Source of the DNA: Mesorhizobium sp. AR02
Lineage (GTDB): Bacteria > Pseudomonadota > Alphaproteobacteria > Rhizobiales > Rhizobiaceae
Length of the DNA stretch: 64,000 nt
Direction: 5' to 3'
Assembly (NCBI RefSeq): GCF_024746835.1
Contig: NZ_CP080531.1
Span: 6,344,001-6,408,000, forward strand
Shown here: positions 47,477 to 57,048 of the stretch, in pieces
Position numbering within the stretch: the stretch's first letter is position 1
Layout: every line of letters begins with the position of its first letter
Program-made: the position numbers and the translations under genes
The notes under the pieces: generated by a model
Database searches by the model: none
What the model saw: only the letters and a program-made list of their open reading frames with translations
What the model was told of the DNA's origin: nothing

Positions 47477-47508
47477 AGGTGGCCTCCGGTTTCGGCCGGA
47501 GGCCACCT
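47477..47508 (+). terminator. intrinsic terminator after the ABC exporter
   Basis: AGGTGGCCTCCGG (47477-47489) pairs with CCGGAGGCCACCT (47496-47508), followed by TTATC. A 13-bp stem with a six-base loop, four bases after the stop. Confidence 0.85.
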
Positions 47509-47821
47509 TTATCAGGCGCTATCAGGTCGGGCGGTGCGGAGACGAACCTCTCGTGAACGCATCGGCGAGGCATGTCCGAAATCCCTGTCACTCAGCGTTT
47601 GCCGGCCGAGCGAAGCCGTGACGCCAGGCGGTATCCAATTCTTTTCCATATGCTGAGTTTTGAGATGTTTTGTTTAAGATGTCGATCGAGATACGTTGTT
47701 TCAACCATTGATTGATAGACGTTTTCTTCAAGCAACCCAGAGACGGTCGACGCATATGCTGGGATCCGATTGATCAGCGCAGGATTTCGCCCTGCGGCAG
47801 ACGACCTCCATAGGTTTCACG
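47509..47821. other. AT-richer non-coding gap
   Basis: About 310 bases before the GNAT-like gene. The part from about 47640 to 47730 is clearly AT-rich for this genome and probably holds the promoter. A 47-codon ORF from ATG 47572 has its purine-rich stretch only one base from the ATG and was not accepted. Nothing else is recognisable. Confidence 0.55.
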
Positions 47822-49003
47822 ATGCGTCTTGTTTCCGAAAATACCGGTGTGGAAAAGGTGGCTGCGCCATCGGTGCAGGCAACTCACCACGGCTCGGTTC
47901 GGCCGCTCGCTGCCGAAGATCTCGAGCGCGTCGCCGCACTCTTCCTGACGAAGTTTCGCCGGCGGCGGCGTCACCTCCTCGATCGCGCGATCGAAGAGAC
48001 GGCCGAGTATATGAGAAGGATCTATCTTGACCCTGTCGGCCAGCCCAGCGCGAGCAACGCTCTTGTCCAGATCAACCCGCAGGGCGATCTGGGTGGCTTC
48101 CTCGGTGTCCTGAAAGCCCGCTACGAGCTCAACGGAACGGTATTGAACGCGGCGATTATCGGTCCGCTCATGGCCGACACCGGCACCGATCACGGCTCGG
48201 CCGGACCGCAATTGCTGCGCGCCGTGCATCAAGGCGAATTCGATCTGCATCTGACCGATTCGGCCAACCGGGTATCGCTGGCTTTCGCGCGTCCGATGAA
48301 GTACCAGCTCCTGCCGGTGCATTGTCTGGGATGGACCCGTATTTTCCGCCCGGCCGCGGTGGCCTCCGCCGTGATGCGCGGTAAATGGCCGGGCCTGTCT
48401 CGCTTTGTATTCGATCCTTGCGCCAAGGCATTCGATCCTTTTACGAGAAAAAGGTTCGAGCCGCCTGTCCAGCATTCCTCGTCACACCGGGTTCATCGCC
48501 AGCCGATGGATGCCGCGCAATTTGCGGAGCGGTTGCCGACCCTCGTGTCCGATTACTCGCTTCGGCCGCGTTGGCAGGATGAAGAGCTGCCACGGCTGCT
48601 TGCGCTGGCGGGCGAGAAGCGGGCCGATGGCCCCCTTCATTTCGGCGGGACCTACGACGAAGCTGGTAAAATGCTCGGTTGCTACGCTTTCTACGGTCAG
48701 GCCGGCGGCATCGCGAACCTGTTGCAGATCCAGGCCTCCGGATCTCACTGGGGCGCAACGCTGGATAGCCTGATCGCGGACGCGTGGAATATGGGCTGCG
48801 CAGGCATCATCGGGCAGACGCAGAGCAGATTCATGCCCCAACTCTTCAGCTACAAGAATGTCTTCTTCCGCTATGCCGGGGGGACGATGGTGCGCTCGCG
48901 CATCCCCGAGGTAACGCAAGCGGTCCGCGCCGGCGACATCTTCATCGGTGGGTTGATGGGCGACCGCTGGACCCGCCTCAGCTCCGACGACTTCGGCCAC
49001 TGA
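47822..49003 (+). CDS. hypothetical protein with GNAT-like acyltransferase features
   Basis: A 393-residue soluble protein that I cannot assign to a named family. Residues about 25-60 (SVRPLAAEDLERVAALFLTK) look like the first strand and helix of a GNAT fold, and FLGVLKARYELNGTVLNAAI with GSAGPQLLRAVHQG near residue 120 like its central strands and acetyl-CoA loop. The second half (WGATLDSLIADAWNMGCAGI ... RFMPQLFSYKNVFFRYAGG) could be a second copy of the fold, as in two-domain peptidyl or acyl transferases. No signal peptide or membrane span. It stands alone between the exporter and gltX, with an AT-rich upstream region. Confidence 0.6.
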   Translation: MRLVSENTGVEKVAAPSVQATHHGSVRPLAAEDLERVAALFLTKFRRRRRHLLDRAIEETAEYMRRIYLDPVGQPSASNALVQINPQGDLGGFLGVLKARYELNGTVLNAAIIGPLMADTGTDHGSAGPQLLRAVHQGEFDLHLTDSANRVSLAFARPMKYQLLPVHCLGWTRIFRPAAVASAVMRGKWPGLSRFVFDPCAKAFDPFTRKRFEPPVQHSSSHRVHRQPMDAAQFAERLPTLVSDYSLRPRWQDEELPRLLALAGEKRADGPLHFGGTYDEAGKMLGCYAFYGQAGGIANLLQIQASGSHWGATLDSLIADAWNMGCAGIIGQTQSRFMPQLFSYKNVFFRYAGGTMVRSRIPEVTQAVRAGDIFIGGLMGDRWTRLSSDDFGH

Positions 49004-49151
49004 TCGCCTTCAACGATCGGATCTGATCGGACAAGGGCCATGCGCCTCACTTGGCCCTTAGTCTTTTCATTGCCCGCGTCATGTTCTATGTGTGCCGACC
49101 GGCGCGGGGGCGCGTCTTGTCAATCACAAAAGCATCCGGTACGCCCCGCTC

Positions 49152-50525
49152 ATGACAGTTACCGTTCGTTTCGCCCCGTCACCGACCGGCCGCATCCATA
49201 TCGGCAATGCGCGCACCGCTCTGTTCAACTGGCTGTTTGCGCTCAACAACAAGGGCCGCTTCATCCAGCGCTTCGATGACACCGACATAGCCCGCTCGAA
49301 GCAGGAGTTCGCCGACGCCATCCTCTACGATCTGCACTGGCTGGGCATTTTTCCCGATGCCACCGAGTATCAGTCGCGACGCTTCGAGGCCCATGACACG
49401 GCGGTCGAGCGGCTGAAGGCGGCGGGCGTTCTCTACGCCTGCTACGAAACCCCGGAAGAACTCGATCTCAGGCGAAAAGTGCGCCGTACGCGCGGCCTGC
49501 CGCCGGTCTATGGCCGCGAGGCGCTGGCGCTGACGCCAGAGCAGGTGGCCGAATACCAGGCTGACGGGCGCCGGCCGCACTGGCGCTTCCTGTTGCCCAA
49601 TTTCACCGGCGATGCGCAGCAGCCGGAGCGCACCGAGGTCCACTGGAACGATCTGGTGCGCGGCGAGGAAACGGTCGATCTGGCGTCGCTGTCCGACCCG
49701 GTCCTGGTGCGAGAGGACGGCACCTATCTCTACACGCTGCCGTCTGTCGTCGATGACATCGAGATGGGCGTCAGCCATGTCATCCGCGGTGACGACCATG
49801 TCACCAACACCGGCGTGCAGATTGCCTTGTTCAAGGCGCTGGGCGCCGAGCCGCCCGTCTTCGGCCACCACAATCTTTTGACCACCGTCTCGGGCGAGGG
49901 GCTGTCGAAGCGCACCGGCGCGCTCTCCATCGAAAGCCTGCGCGAGGATGGCATCGAGCCGATGGCCGTCGCTTCACTGGCCGTGCTGGTCGGCACCTCG
50001 GAGAATGTCGCGGCCGCGCATGATTTGACCGAACTCGCCGGCCATTTCGACCCCGCCGCGACCTCAAAATCATCGGCCAAGTTCGATCCGGACGAACTGT
50101 TCGTGCTCAACCGCGTGCTGCTGCACCATATGCCGTTCGACGAGGCACGGGACAGGCTGATGGTGCTGGGCATCTCCGGCGAACAGGCCGAGCCGTTCTG
50201 GCTGGCGGTGCGCGGCAATCTCGACCGGCTTGCCGATGCAGTGGGCTGGTGGCGCATCCTGCGCGAGGGGCCGCAGGACAGACCGGAGTTCTCCGATGAT
50301 GATCGTGAGTTCCTCGGACATGCGTTCGATCTGCTGCCTGAAGAGCCTTGGACCGGCACGGTCTGGAAGGATTGGACCGGCAAGATCAGGGAAGCGACCG
50401 GGCGCAAGGGCAAGGCGCTGTTCATGCCGCTGAGGCTTGCGCTTACTGGACTGCCTTCGGGGCCGGAGCTTGCAGATTTATTGCCGCTGATGGGTCGGGA
50501 AGGAACGTTGGCCCGACGACCCTGA
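49152..50525 (+). CDS. gltX: glutamate-tRNA ligase
   Basis: A 457-residue class I aminoacyl-tRNA synthetase. The HIGH motif is [16 protein letters not shown] near residue 13 and the KMSKS-type motif is [11 protein letters not shown] near residue 255; FAPSPTG and [10 protein letters not shown] are the GluRS signatures. The length fits the shorter of the two GluRS paralogues common in alphaproteobacteria, which together with GatCAB supply Glu- and Gln-tRNA. It lacks the four-cysteine zinc site. ATG 49152 gives [18 protein letters not shown]. The 3' end overlaps the convergent DUF2865 gene by 83 bases. Confidence 0.95.
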   Translation: MTVTVRFAPSPTGRIHIGNARTALFNWLFALNNKGRFIQRFDDTDIARSKQEFADAILYDLHWLGIFPDATEYQSRRFEAHDTAVERLKAAGVLYACYETPEELDLRRKVRRTRGLPPVYGREALALTPEQVAEYQADGRRPHWRFLLPNFTGDAQQPERTEVHWNDLVRGEETVDLASLSDPVLVREDGTYLYTLPSVVDDIEMGVSHVIRGDDHVTNTGVQIALFKALGAEPPVFGHHNLLTTVSGEGLSKRTGALSIESLREDGIEPMAVASLAVLVGTSENVAAAHDLTELAGHFDPAATSKSSAKFDPDELFVLNRVLLHHMPFDEARDRLMVLGISGEQAEPFWLAVRGNLDRLADAVGWWRILREGPQDRPEFSDDDREFLGHAFDLLPEEPWTGTVWKDWTGKIREATGRKGKALFMPLRLALTGLPSGPELADLLPLMGREGTLARRP

Positions 50526-51657
50526 CCTTTCGCTGCTCCGGCGGCAGTGCGGACACGGGCGACGTCACCGGCTTGGCGGAAAGCCGCTTGATGGCCTCGC
50601 GGTCGAGCCCGCCTTCCATATTGGCCAGCGTTTCCGGGTCGGCGCCCGGATCGGGCTTGGAGACCGGCACGGGAACGAACGGTGCCGCATTCGTTTCGGG
50701 CTGCGACTGCGATGGGGTCGGCGGGTTACCGCCAATGATCTGGAAGTTCTGTGCGGCGTTGCAGCCGCAAGCCGGCGGCCGCGACATGTTGGATTGCTTG
50801 TAGAGATAGGCGGTCGGCAATTCGCTGTAAGGCTTGCCGGTAACCGACGACGTCATCGAGGCCGAATCGTCGTCCATGCCGCGCGAATAGAAGACCTGCA
50901 TCTCGGTGCCGGGGCAGCTCGATTCGCAATTCTTCTGGTCGCGCTCGAAGTCGCCGACCGAGGCTGCGTTCGACATCGGAAAGAAATAGCCGTCGCAAGT
51001 GCGCACGCAGGTGGTGTGGAACTCGCCGCCGGTGCTCGGAAAGTCCGGAATGCCGGGCAGGTTCAGGACGCGGCGGACATTGCGTTCCTCGCCGGGGTCC
51101 TCCGGCTGGTCAAGCGTGTCGCTCGGCTGGCTGTCGTTGCCGAAAAGCTGGTCGAACAGGTTTGCGTTGCCGTCTTCTTCGCCACGGTCTGCTTCCTGCA
51201 GTGGTGCGCGGCGTGGCGCAACCGTGTCGTCGCGGCAGCCATTGGCATCGAGCGCCGCCAGGATGCGGCCACGGTCGCGGCGTGAGCCGCTGCCGGCGAG
51301 CAGGGCACGCTTGGCCTGCAGACTGTCGAGATTGGCGTTCATGCGGTCGATCGTGGCGTTGAGCCCGGCGCATTGGTTGATGTTGCGGGAGAACAGCGAA
51401 AACCCGCAACCGGCACTGTTCGCCTGGCCGCGGGCCTTTGAGATCTGTTCGCGCTGCCGGTCGATCGCGGCATCGTATTTCCGGACCATTGCCGGGCCAC
51501 CGCCACCGCCGCGCGAGGCTGCGGCAAGATCGGCCTCCAACTGACGGCAGACGCGCGAGGCGGCCTGTGGCTCGGTGATGGTGGTGCCGGCCAGCAGGAG
51601 GCCAAGCAGCATGGCAGCATGCGCCCGCTTGAACCCTCCGCTTGTCATCCGCCTCAA
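50443..51657 (-). CDS. DUF2865 secreted protein
   Basis: A 404-residue exported protein. The signal peptide ends near residue 33 ([18 protein letters not shown]). A coiled-coil-like region with Cys pairs follows ([19 protein letters not shown]). The family core [20 protein letters not shown] with [18 protein letters not shown] lies near residues 210-265. The C-terminal 100 residues are Pro-rich and low complexity. DUF2865 proteins are confined mainly to Hyphomicrobiales and their function is unknown. The start could also be the ATG at residue 4. The 83-base overlap with gltX encodes only the Pro-rich tail. Confidence 0.88.
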   Translation of the reverse strand: MRRMTSGGFKRAHAAMLLGLLLAGTTITEPQAASRVCRQLEADLAAASRGGGGGPAMVRKYDAAIDRQREQISKARGQANSAGCGFSLFSRNINQCAGLNATIDRMNANLDSLQAKRALLAGSGSRRDRGRILAALDANGCRDDTVAPRRAPLQEADRGEEDGNANLFDQLFGNDSQPSDTLDQPEDPGEERNVRRVLNLPGIPDFPSTGGEFHTTCVRTCDGYFFPMSNAASVGDFERDQKNCESSCPGTEMQVFYSRGMDDDSASMTSSVTGKPYSELPTAYLYKQSNMSRPPACGCNAAQNFQIIGGNPPTPSQSQPETNAAPFVPVPVSKPDPGADPETLANMEGGLDREAIKRLSAKPVTSPVSALPPEQRKVRVVGPTFLPDPSAAINLQAPAPKAVQ

Positions 51658-51834
51658 TCCCGCTTGCCTGTGGTCGCCAAGCTACCCCGTTCGCGGTTAA
51701 TCGTCTATTTCGGATGCGGTTCGGCGGTTGGCCGAAAGTCGCCACCATCGGATTGATGCCTTAAATCGTGGCAACGCTCAGGGTTTGATCATTCAAGCGA
51801 CAGCGGATCAGGACCGGCCTGCCGCAGCCGATCG

Positions 51835-52515
51835 TCAGAACTTGTAGTTCATGCCGATCTTGACCGCGTTGAACGTGTTGTCGAACGTGGTGTTGGAGTT
51901 CGGGGCATAGTCGATGGTCTGGTCCCGCAAGTCGACATACTGATATTCGAACTTCGCCGACCAATGGTCCGAGATCGCTTGCTCGAGTCCGGCGCCAACG
52001 GTCCAGCCGACCTTGGTGTTCTTCTCGGAAAAGCTGTCCAGGGGACCGTCGAGATACCGGTTTTCGACGCTTCCGAATGCCAGCCCACCGGTGCCGTAGA
52101 TCAGGGTGCGATCGAACGCATAGCCTGCCCTGGCGCGCAGCGTTCCAAACCAGTCGACCTTGGTGTCGTAAGTATCGCCTCCGCCGACATGAATCTCGTC
52201 GGAGTGGCCCTTGATGTCGGCTCCGGAAAAATCGGCCTCGACACCGAGAACAGTGGAGTTGATCTGGTAGTTGTAGCCGAGCTGAACGCCGCCCAGAAAA
52301 CCATCGGTATCATAGTTCTGCGAACCCCGGATTGTCGGGGTGTTCGGCAAATTGTAAGCCGCATCGGTCCTGCCGAAACCGTAACCAATCTGCCCGCCGA
52401 CATAGACGCCGGACCAGTCGTGAACGGTTGCGGGCTCGGCACTGATGGCGTCCGCGGCCAGAGCTTGTCCGCCGATCAGCGGCAGCAATGCGGATGCAAG
52501 CAACAGGCTTTTCAC
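51835..52515 (-). CDS. outer-membrane beta-barrel protein (Omp25/Omp31-like)
   Basis: A 226-residue protein with signal peptide (MKSLLLASALLPLIGGQALA, cleavage after residue 20). The mature N-terminus WSGVYVGGQIGYGFG and the end NAVKIGMNYKF with a C-terminal Phe are typical of the rhizobial/Brucella Omp25-Omp31 eight-stranded porin-like family. Alternating aromatic beta-strands are visible throughout (FLGGVQLGYNYQI, FGTLRARAGYAF, WSAKFEYQYVDL). It is anchored in the outer membrane, in a structural or host-contact role in relatives. Confidence 0.92.
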   Translation of the reverse strand: MKSLLLASALLPLIGGQALAADAISAEPATVHDWSGVYVGGQIGYGFGRTDAAYNLPNTPTIRGSQNYDTDGFLGGVQLGYNYQINSTVLGVEADFSGADIKGHSDEIHVGGGDTYDTKVDWFGTLRARAGYAFDRTLIYGTGGLAFGSVENRYLDGPLDSFSEKNTKVGWTVGAGLEQAISDHWSAKFEYQYVDLRDQTIDYAPNSNTTFDNTFNAVKIGMNYKF

Positions 52516-52707
52516 GACGTCCTCGCCGTCACATCAGATGCGCAACCATATCAGCTCGGCACTCCCTGCGAAATCCGCGTCCTGCCAACGCCGAATTTCC
52601 GCAATCGCAAGTTGCTGACGGGCAACACCTCGGTTTTGGAACGAGATGATTGCCTGGCAAATTAGGCAAGCTGCCCTGCAGGGCAAGCCGAACCCGCAGG
52701 AGCCGTC

Positions 52708-55032
52708 CTAGTCCAGATTGGCGATCGCCTGCGCCTTGTGCGCGGCCTCGACCACGGCCAGGGCCGTCATGTTGACGACACCGCGCGAGGTGACCGAGGG
52801 CGTCAGTATGTGCGCCGGCATGTCGGTGCCGAGCAGGATCGGTCCGACATGCAGCGCATCCATCATGGCGCGCAGCGCCGTCAGCGTGATGTTGGCCGAA
52901 TCGAGGTTCGGGAACACCAGCAAATTGGCTTCGCCCTTCAGGCGCGAATGCGGATAGACGCGCTGGCGCAGATGCTCCGACAGCGCGGAATCGGCATGCA
53001 TTTCGCCGTCGCACTGCAGTTCAGGTGCGATGCGCGCCAGGATCGCTGCCGCCTGCCGCATCTTGAGCGCGCTTGGCGAATCGCGCGAGCCGAAATCCGA
53101 ATGCGACAGAAGGGCCGCCTTCGGCTCGATGCCGAAGCGCTGGATTTCCTCGGCCGCCAGCACGGTCATCTCGGCGATCTCCTCGGCTGTCGGGTCGACG
53201 GAGACGTGGGTGTCGGTGAGAAAGATGATGCCGCGCTGCGAGATCAGCATCGACAGCGTCGACAAATCATAATCCTTGATGCCAGCGCGCGGCCCGATGA
53301 TCAGCGTGACGTTGCGCAGATGCCGCTCGAAGCGCCCTTCGAGGCCGCAGACCATGGCGTCGGCATCGCCGCGCTTCAAAGCAAGTGCCGCGATCACCGT
53401 GTTGTCGGTGCGCACCATGGTGCGCGCTGCCTCCGTCGTCACGCCGCGCCGGCCGGCGAGTTCGATCAGCAGGTCGACATAGTGGCGGTAGCGCGGATCG
53501 TCCTCCGGGTTGATCAGGCCGAAATCGACGCCCGGCTTGATGCGCAGCCCATAGCGTTTCAGCCTGACCTCGATGACATGCGGACGGCCGATCAGGATCG
53601 GCTCGGCAATGCCTTCCTCGAGCACCACCTGGGCGGCGCGCAGCACGCGCTCATCCTCGCCATCGGCGTAGATGACGCGCTTGGCGCTCGATGCCTTGGC
53701 GGACGAGAACACCGGCTTCATCACCAGGCCGGAGCGGAAGACGAAACGGTTGAGCTTGTCGATATAGGCGGCGAAGTCGGTGATCGGCCGCGTGGCCACA
53801 CCGGTGTCGCAGGCTGCCTTGGCAACGGCCGGCGCGATGCGCAGGATGAGCCTGGGATCGAAGGGCGAGGGGATCAGGAATTCGGGTCCGAAGATCGGCG
53901 TCTCGCCCGAATAGGCGCGTGCGGCGACGTCCGAAGGCTCTTCGCGGGCAAGGGCGGCGATGGCCCGCACAGCCGCCATCTTCATCTCTTCGTTGATGGC
54001 GCTGGCGCCGCAATCGAGCGCGCCACGGAAGATGTAGGGAAAGCACAGGACATTGTTGACCTGATTGGGAAAATCGGACCGGCCGGTGCAGATCATGGCA
54101 TCGGGGCGCGCCGCGCGCGCCTCTTCCGGCATGATCTCCGGATTGGGGTTGGCCAGTGCCAGGATCAGCGGTTTTGGCGCCATATACTGCAGCAGTTCCG
54201 GCTTCAGCACGCCTGCGGCGGAGAGGCCGAGGAACACGTCGGCGCCGGGGATGACATCGGCCAGCGTGCGCGCCTCGGTGTCCTTGACATAGGGGTCTTT
54301 CCAGCGATCCATCTCATCGACGCGGCCTTTGTAAGCAACGCCGAAGCGGTCGGTGACCCAGATGTTTTCGACGCGTACGCCAAGCGAGACCAGAAGGTTG
54401 AGGCAAGCCAAGGCGGCCGCACCCGCGCCGGACGTGACGACCTTGATATCCGATATGGTCTTGCCGGCGAATTCCAGACCGTTGAGCACGGCGGCGGCGA
54501 CGATGATGGCGGTGCCATGCTGGTCGTCGTGGAAAACCGGTATCTTCATGCGCGCCTTGAGCTGTTCCTCGACCTCGAAACACTCCGGCGCCTTGATGTC
54601 CTCGAGGTTGATGCCGCCGAAGGTCGGCTCCAGCGCCGAGATCGTCTCGACCATGCGTTCGATCCCGGGGGCGTCGATCTCGATGTCGAAGACGTCGATG
54701 CCGGCGAACTTCTTGAACAGGACCGCCTTGCCTTCCATGACCGGCTTGGAGGCCAACGGGCCGATATTGCCGAGGCCGAGCACGGCCGAGCCATTGGAGA
54801 CGACACCGACGAGGTTTGCGCGCGCCGTATAGTCGGCGGCGGTTGCCGGATTGTCGCGGATTTCGAGGCAAGGGGCGGCCACGCCGGGCGAATAGGCAAG
54901 CGCTAGGTCGCGCTGGTTGCCGAGCGGCTTTGTCGCCTGGATCTCGAGCTTTCCCGGCGTCGGGTGCTTGTGGAAGTAAAGGGCGGCTTCGTCGAGGTCC
55001 GAACGTGCCGTTTTCTTGTTCTCACCTTCCAT
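52708..55032 (-). CDS. maeB: NADP-dependent malic enzyme, phosphotransacetylase fusion
   Basis: A 774-residue fusion. The N-terminal malic domain (1 to about 430) carries [51 protein letters not shown] and the dinucleotide site [20 protein letters not shown]. The C-terminal domain (about 440-770) is a phosphotransacetylase homologue ([20 protein letters not shown]) which in Sinorhizobium TME and DME regulates activity by acetyl-CoA but is not catalytic. It converts malate to pyruvate and CO2 with reduction of NAD(P)+. NADP preference is inferred from the MaeB-type length; the NAD-linked DME is similar in size. Confidence 0.92.
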   Translation of the reverse strand: MEGENKKTARSDLDEAALYFHKHPTPGKLEIQATKPLGNQRDLALAYSPGVAAPCLEIRDNPATAADYTARANLVGVVSNGSAVLGLGNIGPLASKPVMEGKAVLFKKFAGIDVFDIEIDAPGIERMVETISALEPTFGGINLEDIKAPECFEVEEQLKARMKIPVFHDDQHGTAIIVAAAVLNGLEFAGKTISDIKVVTSGAGAAALACLNLLVSLGVRVENIWVTDRFGVAYKGRVDEMDRWKDPYVKDTEARTLADVIPGADVFLGLSAAGVLKPELLQYMAPKPLILALANPNPEIMPEEARAARPDAMICTGRSDFPNQVNNVLCFPYIFRGALDCGASAINEEMKMAAVRAIAALAREEPSDVAARAYSGETPIFGPEFLIPSPFDPRLILRIAPAVAKAACDTGVATRPITDFAAYIDKLNRFVFRSGLVMKPVFSSAKASSAKRVIYADGEDERVLRAAQVVLEEGIAEPILIGRPHVIEVRLKRYGLRIKPGVDFGLINPEDDPRYRHYVDLLIELAGRRGVTTEAARTMVRTDNTVIAALALKRGDADAMVCGLEGRFERHLRNVTLIIGPRAGIKDYDLSTLSMLISQRGIIFLTDTHVSVDPTAEEIAEMTVLAAEEIQRFGIEPKAALLSHSDFGSRDSPSALKMRQAAAILARIAPELQCDGEMHADSALSEHLRQRVYPHSRLKGEANLLVFPNLDSANITLTALRAMMDALHVGPILLGTDMPAHILTPSVTSRGVVNMTALAVVEAAHKAQAIANLD

Positions 55033-55208
55033 GCGGCCGCTCCCTCGAAACCTGCTTCGAGAGTCCTTTTAGCATGCGGCCAAGGTTTTTCGCGACGCTA
55101 ATTGACGCGCCGACAGCTTTAAGCCGCGGCGCGTCGAAAATCATTGGATGTCAGATGCTTACGGCTGTTTCATGCCAAATGAGTCCTGCCGTTTCGCCGG
55201 CCTTTCGG

Positions 55209-55988
55209 TCAGAAGGCGCTGACGTAGAGACCGCCGTCGACCGGTATGTTCTGCCCGGTCAGGTAGCCGGCATGAACCGAGCAGAGGAAGGCGCAGATCT
55301 GGCCGAATTCCTCTGGCGTACCGAGCCGCTTGGCCGGCACATCGGCACTGATGCGGGTCTTGCGTGCCGTGGCCGCGGCGGGGTCCTCGACGGTGCCGGC
55401 CTCGTGCGGGCCGCGCAGGCGATCGGTGTCGAGCTTGCCCGGCAAGAGACTGTTGATGGTGACGTTGCGGTCGATCACCGTTCGCGCCACGCCGGCGAGG
55501 AACGAGGTCAGGCCGGCGCGCGCGCCGGACGACAGATCGAGGCCGGGGATGGGGACATAAACCGACAGCGAGGTGATGTTGACGATGCGGCCGAAGCCGC
55601 GCTTGGCCATGCCGTCGAGAACGGCCTGCACCAGTTCGATCGGCGTCACCATGTTCTGGGTGACGCCTTCAAGGATTTTCGCGCGGTCGAGTTCGCGGAA
55701 ATCGCGCAGCGGCGGGCCGCCATTGTTGTTGACCAGGATGTCGGGTTCCGGACAGGCGGCGAGCAGCGCCTTCTGCACCTCGGGCTTCGAAACGTCGCCG
55801 ACGACTTCCGTCACCGTGACGCCATAGCGCCCGCGCAGCTCCGCGGCGGTTTTGGCCACCAGTTCGGCATTGCGGCCGTTGACGACGATATCGCAACCGG
55901 CCTCGGCCAGCGCCATGGCGCAGCCTTTTCCAAGGCCCTTGCTCGAAGCGCAGACGATGGCCTTCTTTCCGCTGATACCGAGATCCAT
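55209..55988 (-). CDS. atypical short-chain dehydrogenase/reductase
   Basis: A 259-residue Rossmann-fold protein of the SDR superfamily. The cofactor loop reads CASSKGLGKGCAMALAEAG instead of TGxxxGIG, and the structural motif reads LVNNNGGPPL. The catalytic Ser is present (NITSLSVYVP) but the usual Tyr-x-x-x-Lys is replaced in the matching segment DLSSGARAGLTSFL, which has neither residue. Similar proteins annotated as 3-oxoacyl reductase-like SDRs share this change, so a true oxidoreductase activity is uncertain. Substrate unknown; divergent from the LpxH-like gene. Confidence 0.88.
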   Translation of the reverse strand: MDLGISGKKAIVCASSKGLGKGCAMALAEAGCDIVVNGRNAELVAKTAAELRGRYGVTVTEVVGDVSKPEVQKALLAACPEPDILVNNNGGPPLRDFRELDRAKILEGVTQNMVTPIELVQAVLDGMAKRGFGRIVNITSLSVYVPIPGLDLSSGARAGLTSFLAGVARTVIDRNVTINSLLPGKLDTDRLRGPHEAGTVEDPAAATARKTRISADVPAKRLGTPEEFGQICAFLCSVHAGYLTGQNIPVDGGLYVSAF

Positions 55989-56107
55989 GACGATTTCTCC
56001 TGTGATTTGGCCGGCAAGCTAGTCCTTAGGCTGGACCAATCGCAACCGTCATACGGTTGTTGCATGAATCGGGGCATAGGCTGCGCGAAAGCAAGGGTGA
56101 AATCGCG

Positions 56108-56923
56108 ATGTCAGGCCAAGAGCCCCGCACTTTCCGCAGCATGTTCATTTCCGATGTCCATCTCGGCTCGAAGGCGGCGAAGGCCGAATTCCTGATCGAT
56201 TTCCTGCGCTACCACGACGCCGACATCATCTATCTGGTCGGTGATATCGTCGATGGCTGGCGGCTGCGGCGGAGCTGGCACTGGCCGCAAAGCCATAATG
56301 ACGTGGTGCAGAAATTGCTGCGCAAGGCGCGCAAGGGCGCCAACATCACCTATATCGCCGGCAATCACGACGAATTCGCCCGCCAGTTCCAGGGCGTGCA
56401 TTTCGGCGGCATCGTCGTCGCCGACCGCGCCATCCATGAGACGGCCGACGGCAAACGCCTGCTTGTCATCCATGGCGACCAGTTCGACACCGTCGTCCAC
56501 AACCAGCGCTGGCTCGCCTATCTCGGCGATCATGCCTATGACGCGGCGATGATCGTCAACCGCGTGGTGACTCGGCTGCGGCAATTGCTCGGCCTGCCTT
56601 ACTGGTCGTTCTCGTCCTGGGCCAAGGTCAAGGTCAAGAAGGCGGTCAACTTCATCGGCTCATTCCAGACCGTGCTGACCGAGGAAGCCCGCCGCTCGCA
56701 TGTCGACGGCGTCATCTGCGGCCATATCCACCACGCGGCGATCGAGAATTTCGATGACGTGCGCTACATCAACACCGGGGACTGGGTGGAAAGCTGTACG
56801 GCCGTGGTCGAGCACTTCGATGGCCGGATGGAAATCCTGACCTGGGCGCAGGTGCTGCCGGAATCGCTGGACGAACCGTTCATCCCCATGCTCATCGAAG
56901 ACCGAGTAGGGCAGGCGGCCTGA
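56108..56923 (+). CDS. UDP-2,3-diacylglucosamine diphosphatase-like metallophosphoesterase
   Basis: A 271-residue calcineurin-like phosphoesterase with all metal-site motifs: ISDVHLGS near residue 14, VGDIVDGW near 45, GNHDEFARQ near 80, IHGDQFDTVV near 124 and CGHIHHAAI near 203. The family includes LpxH and LpxH2-like enzymes of lipid A synthesis. Alphaproteobacteria usually use LpxI for that step, so this protein may act on another nucleotide-sugar lipid or be a second enzyme. No signal peptide or span is seen. ATG 56108 was chosen over in-frame upstream codons. Confidence 0.88.
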   Translation: MSGQEPRTFRSMFISDVHLGSKAAKAEFLIDFLRYHDADIIYLVGDIVDGWRLRRSWHWPQSHNDVVQKLLRKARKGANITYIAGNHDEFARQFQGVHFGGIVVADRAIHETADGKRLLVIHGDQFDTVVHNQRWLAYLGDHAYDAAMIVNRVVTRLRQLLGLPYWSFSSWAKVKVKKAVNFIGSFQTVLTEEARRSHVDGVICGHIHHAAIENFDDVRYINTGDWVESCTAVVEHFDGRMEILTWAQVLPESLDEPFIPMLIEDRVGQAA

Positions 56924-57048
56924 CACGAAGGTCGCGACGACTTTAAGCGTCAATCGATTAGTCCAGCCGGTTTCGTCTGGTTTTCCGCCATGTTAAGGGA
57001 TCGATCTACGTCGCCAGCCGATAGAGCGCGGCGTAATTGGATCGATTC

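Noticed and set aside
47572..47715. 47-codon ORF upstream of the GNAT-like gene
   Set aside because: The purine-rich stretch ends one base before the ATG, too close for ribosome binding, and codon use is unlike neighbouring genes.
52738..54906. 722-codon open frame antisense to maeB
   Set aside because: GC-rich codon structure leaves long open antisense frames; the sequence is low in recognisable motifs and maeB on the other strand is certain.
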